Assembly (NCBI RefSeq): GCF_000369805.1
Contig: NZ_KB850224.1
Span: forward strand, 1,039,924 to 1,103,923
Reading direction: 5' to 3'
Source of the DNA: Acinetobacter sp. NIPH 2100
Lineage (GTDB): Bacteria; Pseudomonadota; Gammaproteobacteria; Pseudomonadales; Moraxellaceae
Length of the DNA stretch: 64,000 nt
Made by a program: the position numbers and the translations under genes. How positions within the stretch are numbered: the stretch's first letter is position 1; every line of letters begins with the position of its first letter. This document shows, piece by piece, positions 35,882 through 45,226 of the stretch. The notes beneath the pieces were generated by a model, which made no database searches, was not told the DNA's origin, and saw only the letters and a list, made by a program, of their open reading frames with translations.

Positions 35882-36092
35882 GATTGGGTAAATTTGAATT
35901 CTTAAATAAAATTAATATAAGGCATGGAGTTATTGATTTAATTCAACAGATGTTATTTCTACCAAAACTCCTCATATAAATCAGCTATTTTTTAAATGGC
36001 TTTTTTATTGGACAGACTTTTGACCGGTTGAGTTTTACCATCTCTATTTTATTTTTATCGAGAGGCATCCACTTTGCAAAGTGTTTCATCAT
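35882..36092. mobile_element. ssrA-end relic R4 with integrase tail
   Basis: The order is as in R3: GATTGGGTAAATTTGA, then a mutated core (TTCAACAGATGTTATTTCTA), then CATATAAATCAGCTATTTTT. On the minus strand 36000-36092 reads MMKHFAKWMPLDKNKIEMVK, an integrase C-terminal remnant like R3. Confidence 0.55.
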
Positions 36093-36302
36093 ATGGTTAT
36101 TGGGTTTGATACAAAGACTGAATTAAGTCTTTCTAATGTCATATTCTATTTTTGCTTAGCCAAGCATCTTGATATGAATAAGAAAAGTAAACCTTCCTTT
36201 CTAATGACTGATTAAACAGAAAGCTTAAAGCAAGCCAAAAAATGAGCATGTTGATATTGTAGAAGACACCTCTCAATAGCAGTATTGAGAGGTATCTAGT
36301 AT

Positions 36303-37511
36303 TTATTGAACAATAATATAGTCAGGATTTGCGATAGCAAAAGCCGCTTCACGATCAGGTGCTGGTGGGTAGATCCAGACAGTATTAATTTCTTGTTTAA
36401 CTTTCTTTGCTTCGTCTCTTACTATACGAACTTGACGATCCCAACCTTCAGTAAATAAAGCACCCCAAGCTCCTAAATCCAAACATGTTACATATTTAGG
36501 TTGGCTGTAGGCATGAGAAGGTAACCCGACCAGTTCAGCAGCAGCATTATGACCTGCAACGCGGCCTAAACTTAAGGCATGTTGGCAGGACATAACGGTA
36601 AAGTTGCCATGCTCATCCGTAGCAGCTTTGACCGTATCACCTGTGACAAAAATATTTTTTGCAGCAGGCGCATGCAAGAAAGAATCACCAAGTACACGAC
36701 CTAGATGATCTTTTTCACCAGAGATTTGGGCGGTGAGTGGATGTGCACGCATACCTGCTGTCCAAATAATGGTATCACTTTCAATTTTTTCGCCATTTGA
36801 AAGTGTTACACCAGATGAATCTAATGCGGTAACGACAACATTTGCTTTGCCTTCAATGCCCATTTCAGTGAATGCTTCTTGGACTACCGTCGCTGCTGTA
36901 TTGCCCATCGCATTCCCAATTTCTTTAGATGAGTCAATCAGCACAATACGAAGATTGTCATTTGAACCTAAAATATTGCGTAATCGTTCTGGCATTTCAG
37001 TTACGGTTTCGATTCCAGTTAGACCACCACCAACCACAACTACGGTATTCCGAGCTGTACTGAATGGTTTTTGAGCTAAGCCTTTGAGATGTTGTTCAAG
37101 TTCTTTTGCTCCTGCTAGATCGCTGACGTTGAAAGCATATTGAAAAAGTCCTGGGATATTCGGTAAAAATGCAGTGCTGCCTGTCGCTAAAATAAAACGA
37201 TCATAAGCAATAATCGTATTTTTACCATCGGACTCTTTAATTTGAACTTCCTGTTTATTTTCATCAATGTATTCCACAATGCCCGCAATATGCTTTACGC
37301 CGATTGCATTAAGCAGTGGAGAAAGATCAGGATTCATGTTTTCAAGTGATTGTTCATAAAGTCGTGGCCGAATCGCTAGGTGAGGGGATGGTGATACCAT
37401 GAGCACCTCAATATCACTTTCTTGATCTGCGAGGGTAATTGCTCTTTGAGCAGAGATTGCAGCCCACAAGCCAGCGAAGCCAGAACCTGCAATGATGATA
37501 CGTTTAGTCAT
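36303..37511 (-). CDS. NDH-2-like FAD/NAD(P) oxidoreductase
   Basis: This is a 402-aa pyridine-nucleotide-disulfide oxidoreductase related to type II NADH dehydrogenases. The FAD motif is IIIAGSGFAGLWAA at the N-terminus, the NADH motif is VVVGGGLTGIETVTEMPERL in the middle, and FVTGDTVKAA closes on FAD. No redox-active CxxxxC is seen. It lacks an obvious C-terminal membrane anchor. It is divided from a divergent-type Rrf2 regulator gene on the same strand by about 140 bp, suggesting redox-controlled expression. Confidence 0.88.
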   Translation of the reverse strand: MTKRIIIAGSGFAGLWAAISAQRAITLADQESDIEVLMVSPSPHLAIRPRLYEQSLENMNPDLSPLLNAIGVKHIAGIVEYIDENKQEVQIKESDGKNTIIAYDRFILATGSTAFLPNIPGLFQYAFNVSDLAGAKELEQHLKGLAQKPFSTARNTVVVVGGGLTGIETVTEMPERLRNILGSNDNLRIVLIDSSKEIGNAMGNTAATVVQEAFTEMGIEGKANVVVTALDSSGVTLSNGEKIESDTIIWTAGMRAHPLTAQISGEKDHLGRVLGDSFLHAPAAKNIFVTGDTVKAATDEHGNFTVMSCQHALSLGRVAGHNAAAELVGLPSHAYSQPKYVTCLDLGAWGALFTEGWDRQVRIVRDEAKKVKQEINTVWIYPPAPDREAAFAIANPDYIIVQ

Positions 37512-37653
37512 GAGTTTATCCTTTTTGTTCCGCAAATAAGTTTGTTTAAATTGTGTTCAAACATTAAATTCAGGGTGAGCAAATTCTTTCCCGTACAAAT
37601 CGAGAAATAAGAGAAAAAATAAGGTGTTAAAAAATAGATTTATCTAGAATGAA

Positions 37654-38199
37654 CTAGGGTTTGTCTCTAGAAGAGGAGTCTTTTCTCATTTTTGAGGTTC
37701 TTCCATTCATACGGTTATTAATCCAGCCATTCACATCACTAAAGAATACGTCTGGGGCTTTTCTACCAAAGCGTTCGGAAACATCGGCCAGAGAATGGGT
37801 TGATAATGCAGTTCTCATGGCATTTTCTGCTTGTTGCATGACTGCGTGAACTGCACAAACACCATCAGTCGCCCAAGCAGGAGTTTCATTGTTAAAAACA
37901 GCACATCTTCCGCGAACTTCTTGACAGTCAAAAAGAGGTTTAACACCCTCAATCGCATCAATAATATCGAGAAAACTGATTTCATCGGCAGGGCGTGCAA
38001 GTAAATATCCACCACGGATACCTTCCTGTGCGACCACAATTCCAGCTTTTTCTAACTTGGGAAATATCTTTGCTAGAAAGCTCGGTGAAACACCTTGTAA
38101 TTCAGCTAAGTCACGGCTGCTAAGCGGTCTTTCTTCATTGTTTACAAGGAACAGAAGGCAATGAATTCCGTATTCCACACTCGAGGTTATATATGCCAT
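37654..38199 (-). CDS. Rrf2-family regulator with three cysteines
   Basis: This is a 181-aa winged-helix Rrf2 protein. The helix-turn-helix is in the first 65 residues (LSSRDLAELQGVSPSFLAKI). C92, C99 and C115 (DCQEVRGRC ... GVCAVH) match the position of the Fe-S ligands in IscR/NsrR, so it probably binds a cluster and senses redox, NO or iron status. It is likely to regulate the flavoprotein gene downstream. The C-terminal 30 residues are basic and disordered. Confidence 0.85.
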   Translation of the reverse strand: MAYITSSVEYGIHCLLFLVNNEERPLSSRDLAELQGVSPSFLAKIFPKLEKAGIVVAQEGIRGGYLLARPADEISFLDIIDAIEGVKPLFDCQEVRGRCAVFNNETPAWATDGVCAVHAVMQQAENAMRTALSTHSLADVSERFGRKAPDVFFSDVNGWINNRMNGRTSKMRKDSSSRDKP

Positions 38200-38763
38200 G
38201 AAGACTCAAAACAGTTATTGCTTAAACAGAGATTAACTTTGTCTTAGTTATTTGTCAACAAAACTGGGATTAAATTAGTCTTAGTTTTGTTTTTATATGA
38301 AGCTAATCTCTTTAGGGGGAGAGGGAAATGGAAATGGAAAGAGGTTGGATAAAAAATGAAATTAAATATAAGTAAAAGTTGATATAGAACATTGTGTTAT
38401 GTGATTTATTTAACTTGAACCATATCAGCCGAATTCGCCATCAAAATAAGCCTCTAATGTGATATTTATTTTTTGATTGCCTCTTTATTTTGCACAGCTT
38501 TTCATTATCCAATACGGTCCGTTCTAACTAAAACATCTTTCTTAAAGTGATTTAAGCGTAGAGATTACGGAATGACTTCTACTAGATTGATTGGTGCATA
38601 ATGTCGGGTTGTCAGTTTTTAAAACCTTGAAGGATAATTGTTTTTTTAAATATTGATTTATAATAATTAAATCGAGGGATTTTAGTGGAGGGTAGCACCA
38701 GAATAAAGCTTAAGCTGAGGCTCTATTTTGCGATAAATTACAATTGAATTTAAATAAACTTTA
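38200..38763. other. Intergenic region with a very degenerate ssrA-end relic (R5)
   Basis: At about 38391-38450 the pattern TTGTGTTATGTGATTTATTTAA followed by GCCGAATTCGCCATCAAAAT weakly resembles R4 and R1. A possible integrase scrap on the minus strand near 38500 reads YWIMKSCAK. Otherwise AT-rich, no gene. Confidence 0.3.
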
Positions 38764-38782
38764 AATGATAATAATTATTATT
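38764..38782 (+). promoter_or_regulatory. Fur box upstream of fecI
   Basis: AATGATAATAATTATTATT contains the 7-1-7 dyad TGATAAT-A-ATTATTA, one mismatch from the ideal Fur site. It lies 22 bp before the sigma-factor gene, so iron repression is expected. Confidence 0.8.
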
Positions 38783-38804
38783 TATATGATGGAATGGCTA
38801 TTCC

Positions 38805-39320
38805 ATGTCCTCTTCCGCAATCAACCAACAGCTTACAACATTATATGAGCAACATCATACGTGGATTTATCATTGGTTGTATAAAAAATTGGGAAGCTCA
38901 GCCGATGCTGCTGATCTCGCGCAAGACACTTTTGTTCGGATTCTGGCTCGGCAACAACAACTCGAATTACAGCAACCCCGTGCGTATTTAGTCCATGTTG
39001 CAAAAGGACTCATGGTGAATTGGTTACAGCGGAAGGAGATTGAGCGAACTTATCTTGAGATTCTTGTTGAACAACCTGCACATGAACATCCATCACCAGA
39101 GCGTCAAGTCTTAATTATTGAAACATTGACAGAAATTGTGCAGTTACTGGCGGAGTTACCTTATACGGTACTTTTAACTTTTCTTTATGCTCAGTTGGAA
39201 AAATTAAAATATCAAGAAATTGCGGATAGGCTCGGTATTTCAGTCAGTACGGTAAAACGTAATATCCAGCGAGCGTATCTGCATTGTCTAGATGCTATGT
39301 TGGCTGCTGAGGATATTTAG
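38805..39320 (+). CDS. fecI: FecI-like ECF sigma factor
   Basis: This is a 171-aa extracytoplasmic-function sigma factor. Region 2 carries GSSADAADLAQDTFVRILAR and region 4 carries YQEIADRLGISVSTVKRNIQR. Such sigma factors respond to an outer-membrane siderophore receptor through a FecR anti-sigma factor. Both partner genes follow directly. The anti-sigma gene starts four bases after the stop. Confidence 0.93.
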   Translation: MSSSAINQQLTTLYEQHHTWIYHWLYKKLGSSADAADLAQDTFVRILARQQQLELQQPRAYLVHVAKGLMVNWLQRKEIERTYLEILVEQPAHEHPSPERQVLIIETLTEIVQLLAELPYTVLLTFLYAQLEKLKYQEIADRLGISVSTVKRNIQRAYLHCLDAMLAAEDI

Positions 39321-39324
39321 ACTT

Positions 39325-40275
39325 ATGTCCAACGTGGATAAGCAGCAAATTTTAGAGCAAGCGATTGCATGGCTTATGCGTATGCAGGAAAAGAAACTTT
39401 CGTTAGAGGAACTCGAACAGTTACAGAAGTGGCAGCAACAAAGTTCTCTGCACCAAAAAGTTTGGCAAAAAGCGTTACTGCTACAAACCAAATTTTCAGA
39501 TGTGCCAATTGAAGTAGCGATACCGGTTGTACAAAAAGTCAGCTACTCATCAAAGCAATATGATAAGAAATATCTCTGGTTATTGGCTTTGTTCCCTATT
39601 TTTTCAGGCCTATATTTGACTAGTCAACAACAACAATGGTTTGCCGATTATCGTAGTGGAATTGGGGAACGGAAAAGCATTGTTCTACCAGACGGCGGAA
39701 AGCTCTTACTAAATGCAGCTTCTGCAATTGATGTTGAATATACAGATCATCAAAGAAGGGTCATTTTGCGCAAAGGTGAGATCTGGATCGAAACGCAACA
39801 TGACTCATTCAATCGTCCATTTATCGTGACGACTCAACAAGGGACAGTACAAGCATTAGGGACAAAATATTTGGTCAAAATGATGCCTGAGTCTTCTTAT
39901 GTCACGGTTACCAAAGGAAAGGTGCTGGTTTCTCCCTATCAATCACAACAAAAGCAAATTGTTGAAATCAAACAACAGCTCAGTTTTGATAAGCAAAAAA
40001 TCGACAAAATAAAACCGCTTGATGAGAGCCATATAGCTTGGACAAAAGGCTTTTTAATGGTCAATGATCTGACAGTAAAAGAATTTATTAGTCGTTTACA
40101 GCCTTATCAAAAAGGTTTAATTCGTGTAGATGCTGAAATTGAAAATATAAAAATATCGGGGACTTATCCGATTGATGATTTGCCTAAAGTTTATGCAATG
40201 CTTGAACAAACCTATGCTTTAAAGGTTGAGCAATATGCAGGTGGTTATTGGACCATGATTCAAAGTGCAAAATAA
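39325..40275 (+). CDS. fecR: FecR-like anti-sigma/signal-transfer protein
   Basis: This is a 316-aa FecR protein. It has a cytoplasmic N-terminal DUF4880-type segment (QAIAWLMRMQEKKLSLEELE), one membrane helix (about residues 88-105, LWLLALFPIFSGLYL), and a periplasmic FecR domain with GIGERKSIVLPDGGKLLLNA. The C-terminal domain ends in a secretin-like KISGTYPIDDLPKVYAMLEQ repeat. ATG 39325 is used; an in-frame ATG earlier lies inside fecI. Confidence 0.93.
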   Translation: MSNVDKQQILEQAIAWLMRMQEKKLSLEELEQLQKWQQQSSLHQKVWQKALLLQTKFSDVPIEVAIPVVQKVSYSSKQYDKKYLWLLALFPIFSGLYLTSQQQQWFADYRSGIGERKSIVLPDGGKLLLNAASAIDVEYTDHQRRVILRKGEIWIETQHDSFNRPFIVTTQQGTVQALGTKYLVKMMPESSYVTVTKGKVLVSPYQSQQKQIVEIKQQLSFDKQKIDKIKPLDESHIAWTKGFLMVNDLTVKEFISRLQPYQKGLIRVDAEIENIKISGTYPIDDLPKVYAMLEQTYALKVEQYAGGYWTMIQSAK

Positions 40276-40364
40276 AAACAAAAAAATCTGTTTTCCGTGA
40301 GCTGATTTCTTTTTTTAACTGGCATAGATAAGGAAGGTACCATTCTTATTGATAAGGGGGGAAT

Positions 40365-42809
40365 ATGTACGCTCAACAGGGAAAAACTGTGCTCACACGA
40401 GCAATTAGGATCGCGTTACTCACTGCCGTATGTGGCATTTCGGTTGCAGTCCATGCAGCAGATGAACAAGCACAGCATCATTATGAAATTGGTTCAGGAC
40501 AATTGGGGCAAGCATTATCCAGTTTTGCAATGCAATCAGGTATAGCATTGTCATTTGACCCTGCATTAACGAAAGGAATCAATACACAAGGTTTAAGTGG
40601 CTCTTATAGTATTGCTCAAGGGTTTGAGCAACTTTTGAAAGGGACCAATCTACAACTGGTTCAGCGTGATCATGGCGGCTGGAGCATTGAAAAAATTAAA
40701 AATCCTCCACCAAAACAGATTCGTGAAGTTGGACAACTCAAAAATATTGCGGTGAATGGTTCAGCACAGGCGGCGATAGATAACACCTCCCAACTTCCAG
40801 TGATTAAAGTAGCTGCGGATGATCTACAGACAGGCTTAAAGAAACAAACAAAATCAGGTGTATTAGGCAATAAAACTATCTTAGATACACCATTTTCTAT
40901 CACGGTGGTTGAACGCAGTGATATTGAAAAACGTGGTGCGAAATCTATTGGGCAAATTTTTGCCAATGATGCCTCTGTTTATACGCCAACCAACTCGATG
41001 ACGACCGATTGGTGGGGAACTCAAATTCGTGGGCTGGGTGTCCGTAACTATTATGTTGATGATGTTCCCATGTATTTATCTTGGGGTGGGGATTTCCCTG
41101 TAGAAGTTACGGACAGTGTCACCGCTTTGAAGGGATTGACGGGTTTTATGTATGGCTTTGGTACCCCTGGAGGGGCGATTAGCTATCAAACCAAGCGACC
41201 AACAGCGACGCCACAAAGCAGTGTTCAGCTCGACTATCGTGACAGTAGCTTATTTTCAGCTTACGTAGACAACAGTAATCATCTGGATAGCCTTGATTTA
41301 GATTATCGTTTTACCATCGGTGGGGATACAGGGAAGGCTTATAATGATACAGACAATAGCCGTTTCTTGACATCGCTTGCAGTGGATAAACAACTGACAG
41401 ATCGTATAACCTGGCAAGCAAACGCGATTTATGAATATAACGATAGAAAGCATGAACCGATTCAATTCTACCTCGATAGTTATGATGTGCTAGGTAGTAA
41501 AGGCAAGCTACCCAAAGTTACCTATGATTATTCTAATTTAAATATTGATGGTTCTTACTACAAGACAGCCACTTTAGTCGCGTCTACAAATTTAAAGTGG
41601 CAGATTAATGATGACTGGACTGCTAAATATGACTTTGGATATACCCGTAAAAAGCATTTATCCAATAAAATATTTGCCAACATTGCAAACGAACAGGGCG
41701 ATTACGAAGGAAATTTATATAGCTTTGCAGGCTTGTCCCAATACTTTCTGAATCAGTTGCAAATCACGGGCAATGTGCAAACTGGATTCATCAATCATGA
41801 GTTGGTTGCAGGCACGGGCTTTATTCGAAATTTTGATAAATATTCAGAATTTTTCTGGGGAGATTATTTCAAGGGAAACATCTACCGCAAACCAGATTAT
41901 AGAATCACCCATAAAGCTGATTTTACCTTATCTCCAGAAAGTACACCAGAAAGCCAGACCTATGGCTACTTCAGTGACACCCTTCATTTTGGTCCAAAGT
42001 GGCAGGCAATTTTAGGTTTCCGTTATACCTATTTTGATAACGAAGCTGCCAGTGGTGCTGCAAATGGCTATAGTACTAAAAAGGCAACACCTACCGTCGC
42101 ACTCATTTATAAACCGATTCCAGAAGCCACATTCTATACCAGTTATGTTGAGGGAATTGAACGGGGGCAGCGGATCGAAGCACCTTATGCGAATGCGGGT
42201 GGTCAGCTTGATGCAACGGTTAGTAAACAATACGAAGCTGGATTTAAATATGATCTTGATCAATTCAGCTTGAGCTCTGCATTATTCAGAGTTGAGCGTG
42301 TCGAAGCGATGGATATTATTCGAGATGGCTTAAAATATTTGACTCAAGATGGTTTGACCACCTATCAGGGTGTAGAAATGAACGGGAGTTATAAACCGTC
42401 AGACCAATTAAAGCTCGGTTTAGGATTTCTTCGTTTAGATGGAGAAATTAATCGTGTCTCGGATGAGAACAAAGCAATTGAAGGGAATAGCCCTGCATTT
42501 GCTGCAAAATGGCAAGCGGTTACCAGCGCTGAATATACATTGTCTATGCTTGAGGGCTTAAGTGTACATGGCAATGTCCGTTACAACGGATCTTCGTATA
42601 TTACCAATAGCAACGAAATGAAAGTGCCCGCTTATACGGTTGTGAATTTGGGAACATCGTATAATTTTAAACTGAATAAATACGATGCGGTATTGAATGC
42701 CAATATTAATAACCTATTCAATAAAAAATATTGGGCAGGGGGTGGATATGGTGCAGGCAATTTTGGTGAAGCGTTAAATGGTTCACTGGGGTTGAAAATT
42801 AACTGGTAA
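40365..42809 (+). CDS. TonB-dependent siderophore receptor with STN domain
   Basis: This is an 814-aa outer-membrane receptor. After a signal peptide (to about residue 31, VAVHA), an N-terminal STN signalling domain (GQALSSFAMQSGIALSFDP) contacts FecR. A plug domain (SITVVERSDIEKRGAKSIGQ) and a 22-strand barrel follow, ending NGSLGLKINW with the terminal aromatic residue. It imports a ferric siderophore and signals to FecI. The siderophore is unknown; the plug resembles FpvA/FhuE-type receptors. A terminator follows. Confidence 0.93.
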   Translation: MYAQQGKTVLTRAIRIALLTAVCGISVAVHAADEQAQHHYEIGSGQLGQALSSFAMQSGIALSFDPALTKGINTQGLSGSYSIAQGFEQLLKGTNLQLVQRDHGGWSIEKIKNPPPKQIREVGQLKNIAVNGSAQAAIDNTSQLPVIKVAADDLQTGLKKQTKSGVLGNKTILDTPFSITVVERSDIEKRGAKSIGQIFANDASVYTPTNSMTTDWWGTQIRGLGVRNYYVDDVPMYLSWGGDFPVEVTDSVTALKGLTGFMYGFGTPGGAISYQTKRPTATPQSSVQLDYRDSSLFSAYVDNSNHLDSLDLDYRFTIGGDTGKAYNDTDNSRFLTSLAVDKQLTDRITWQANAIYEYNDRKHEPIQFYLDSYDVLGSKGKLPKVTYDYSNLNIDGSYYKTATLVASTNLKWQINDDWTAKYDFGYTRKKHLSNKIFANIANEQGDYEGNLYSFAGLSQYFLNQLQITGNVQTGFINHELVAGTGFIRNFDKYSEFFWGDYFKGNIYRKPDYRITHKADFTLSPESTPESQTYGYFSDTLHFGPKWQAILGFRYTYFDNEAASGAANGYSTKKATPTVALIYKPIPEATFYTSYVEGIERGQRIEAPYANAGGQLDATVSKQYEAGFKYDLDQFSLSSALFRVERVEAMDIIRDGLKYLTQDGLTTYQGVEMNGSYKPSDQLKLGLGFLRLDGEINRVSDENKAIEGNSPAFAAKWQAVTSAEYTLSMLEGLSVHGNVRYNGSSYITNSNEMKVPAYTVVNLGTSYNFKLNKYDAVLNANINNLFNKKYWAGGGYGAGNFGEALNGSLGLKINW

Positions 42810-42822
42810 GTGAAACGTATAA

Positions 42823-42852
42823 AAAAATCCAGTTTAGATACTGGATTTTTTA
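42823..42852 (+). terminator. Terminator of the fec-type operon
   Basis: The stem AAATCCAGT/ACTGGATTT with a short loop is followed by T residues, 15 bases after the receptor stop. Confidence 0.85.
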
Positions 42853-42926
42853 TTGTAATAACTGAGTTTGATTTAAAAATTGTTAAACCTTCATTACTGA
42901 ATATAAATAAGCATATTTAAATATCC

Positions 42927-43388
42927 TTATTCTTCATCTCCAATTGGCATATAAACAGGCGACATTTCTCTGGCATCAATCGGTTGCTTACAACAATCAC
43001 AAGTCAGACTTGGGCTAGTTAGCTGACCACAGCGTTTATGCAGATAGCGCAGTTCGGGAAATTGCTTATTTTCATTCTGCCAGATATTGCCCCAGGTACT
43101 CATGGTGACAATAATCGGGTACAGGGCTAAGCCTTTTTCCGTCAATTTATATTCATAGCGTTTTGGTGCTTCGTGATACAGCACCTTTTCAAAAATTTTG
43201 TGCTCCACCAAGCGGTTAATACGTTCGGTCAGCAAATGACGGGTGATCCCGAGTTGCTTTTGAAAATCATCAAAACGTCGGGTTTTCATAAAGGCATTAC
43301 GAATAATCAGCAGTGTCCAACGGTCGCCAAAAATCGACAAAGTCCGCGCAATTGGACAATTCATTTCTCCGAGCTCATGCCATTTCAT
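42927..43388 (-). CDS. HxlR-family transcriptional regulator
   Basis: This is a 153-aa winged-helix protein beginning MNCPIARTLSIFGDRWTLLI at residue 9 onward, the HxlR hallmark including the redox-capable cysteine. The recognition helix is QLGITRHLLTERINRL. Four cysteines near the C-terminus (RCGQLT, CDCCKQ) form a possible zinc site. It diverges from the metal-dependent-hydrolase-like gene at 43551 and probably controls it. Confidence 0.88.
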   Translation of the reverse strand: MKWHELGEMNCPIARTLSIFGDRWTLLIIRNAFMKTRRFDDFQKQLGITRHLLTERINRLVEHKIFEKVLYHEAPKRYEYKLTEKGLALYPIIVTMSTWGNIWQNENKQFPELRYLHKRCGQLTSPSLTCDCCKQPIDAREMSPVYMPIGDEE

Positions 43389-43435
43389 CGCAATACCATC
43401 TATATGTCTTTACAGGAAGCAGGCTGTCATTTTAG

Positions 43436-43476
43436 GACAACTTGAGTGATTAAGATATTCTCTTTATTGACAACTT
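43436..43476. promoter_or_regulatory. Two GACAACTT direct repeats and TTGACA box
   Basis: GACAACTT occurs at 43436 and 43469, 33 bp apart (about three helix turns). The second overlaps a TTGACA -35-like box with TATTTT 17 bases on. The site lies in the HxlR/43551 divergent gap, so it may be the HxlR operator. Confidence 0.4.
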
Positions 43477-43550
43477 ATCAAGCCACCTATATTTTTCTTT
43501 TAAGTTCTTTTTTGGAACTTATTATTTTGAGATCTATCTTGAGGTGAGTT

Positions 43551-44417
43551 ATGTCTATGTCAGAGTTGAAAGAAAAATCAAAGCAAAAGATACCTGCATC
43601 ATTTCCAGTACGCCGTATGGATTATGAATTTCAGGACATGCCAAAATATTGGTGTAATGATGAACCGACGTTTACCCATTATTTCACAGGCCTTTCCACG
43701 CTGTTCCCAGAAGGAGAGTCTTATTTTGTCCGTTCAGTAAGAGCTTTACGTGATCAAGTCAAAAGTAACCCTCAACTCGATCGTGATATTGGAGCGTTTA
43801 TTGGTCAGGAGGCGATGCATTCCAAAGAACATCACGCTTTTCATGTGAGTGCGCAACAATATGGTCTAGACCCAGAATCACTGGAGAAAGTGACAGGGAT
43901 CATCCTCAAGGCCATTGAACGTACCTTTCCGAAAAAATGGAATCTATTGGTTACCGTTGGGTTGGAACATTACACCGCAGTATTGGTGGTGGAAATGATG
44001 AAGAACGTGAATGAATTAATGACTGATACCACGATCCGTAATTTATGGCTGTGGCATAGTGTTGAGGAAACCGAACACAAAGCGGTTGCCTATGATATGT
44101 ATGAATATCTCTATGGCAAAGGTTTGGATGCCTATATTCCACGCGTCGCAATTTTTAGTTTGAGCTTGGTACTCATTACCACTTTCTCGAATGTCTACCA
44201 AGTGGTGTTGATGTCGAGAGATAAGCAATTACTCAATCTGAAATCGTGGGCTAAATTTGCAGGCTTTACCGTACAGGCCTATCGCAAACTGGTGCCACAA
44301 TTTTTCTCTTATTATCGTCGTGACTTCCATCCCAATGATACTGATGAATCTGAAATCGTAGCAAAAACCAAAATAAAAATTGGTTTATCGCCTGAACAAT
44401 CGACTTTTATTCATTAA
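43551..44417 (+). CDS. PF10118-type 'metal-dependent hydrolase', paralog A
   Basis: This is a 288-aa helical protein of the family annotated as predicted metal-dependent hydrolase (PF10118). Conserved acidic/His groups are FIGQEAMHSKEHHAFH, LEHYTA, WHSVEETEHKAVA and a late RDFHP. The spacing ExxH ... EH ... ExxEH looks like a ferritin-like diiron site. One hydrophobic segment (IFSLSLVLITTFSNVYQVVL) may attach to the membrane. Two paralogs occur downstream (52695, 54888). Hydrolase or diiron oxygenase cannot be told from sequence alone. Confidence 0.8.
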   Translation: MSMSELKEKSKQKIPASFPVRRMDYEFQDMPKYWCNDEPTFTHYFTGLSTLFPEGESYFVRSVRALRDQVKSNPQLDRDIGAFIGQEAMHSKEHHAFHVSAQQYGLDPESLEKVTGIILKAIERTFPKKWNLLVTVGLEHYTAVLVVEMMKNVNELMTDTTIRNLWLWHSVEETEHKAVAYDMYEYLYGKGLDAYIPRVAIFSLSLVLITTFSNVYQVVLMSRDKQLLNLKSWAKFAGFTVQAYRKLVPQFFSYYRRDFHPNDTDESEIVAKTKIKIGLSPEQSTFIH

Positions 44418-44545
44418 TGGGCGAGAAAAAAATCATCCTCGCTTACACATCGCCAAAGGGATAAATATCTGTAAGATAAGTTAAGCCAGCATTGTGCTGC
44501 TCGCTTGTCATTCAGATTAATTCAATAAAAGATGGAAATATAAAA

Positions 44546-45226
44546 ATGAGTACAGTGGTCTTACATCAATGGGAAATTTCACCGTTCTGCAAAAAAGTCG
44601 CACGGATGTTGCAGTTTAAAGGAATTCCATTTCAAACAGTGAATTACAACGGTGTATTGGGGGCTAAAGTGCCAAGACTGAGTAAAGTCGGTAAAGTCCC
44701 TGTACTGGATATCAATGGACAGCGCATTCAGGACAGTACCCGAATTGCCCGTTATCTGGATGATGCTTATCCAGATTTGCCACTTTTATATCCTACTGAT
44801 CCGCTACAAAAAGCCTATGTTGAATTGTGGGAAGATTGGTCTGACGAGTTGTTATATTTTTATGAAGTGTACTTTCGGGTGAGCGATGCTGATGCCTTGA
44901 ATCATGCGGTAGCCATTAGTGCTGAAGGTCGTCCGAAGCATGAGATTGTATTGATGAAACCTTTGCTCAAAGCAGCTTTGAATATGCAAGTGAAGATGCA
45001 GGGTACGGGGCGAATGGCAAAGGCGGATATCGAAGCAGAATTTACACGTCACTTAGAACGGATTGAGCTGGTATTAGGCCAAACGGGTTGGTTGGTCGGT
45101 GAGACTAAAACCATTGCTGATATTGCAGTGGGTTCACAACTGTTAGAGGTGGTTCGAACCAGTAAAATTTGGGGACCAAAAATTAACAGCTATCCACATA
45201 TTCAGCATTGGATACAACAATTATGA
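44546..45226 (+). CDS. Glutathione S-transferase-like protein
   Basis: This is a 226-aa GST-fold protein. The N-terminal thioredoxin domain has HQWEISPFCKKVARMLQFKG, in which the SPFC motif places the usual active-site Ser/Cys, and KVGKVPVLDINGQRIQDST binds glutathione. The all-helical C-terminal half follows. ATG 44546 is used. Its last codon overlaps the start of the next gene (ATGA), so they are translated together. Confidence 0.88.
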   Translation: MSTVVLHQWEISPFCKKVARMLQFKGIPFQTVNYNGVLGAKVPRLSKVGKVPVLDINGQRIQDSTRIARYLDDAYPDLPLLYPTDPLQKAYVELWEDWSDELLYFYEVYFRVSDADALNHAVAISAEGRPKHEIVLMKPLLKAALNMQVKMQGTGRMAKADIEAEFTRHLERIELVLGQTGWLVGETKTIADIAVGSQLLEVVRTSKIWGPKINSYPHIQHWIQQL

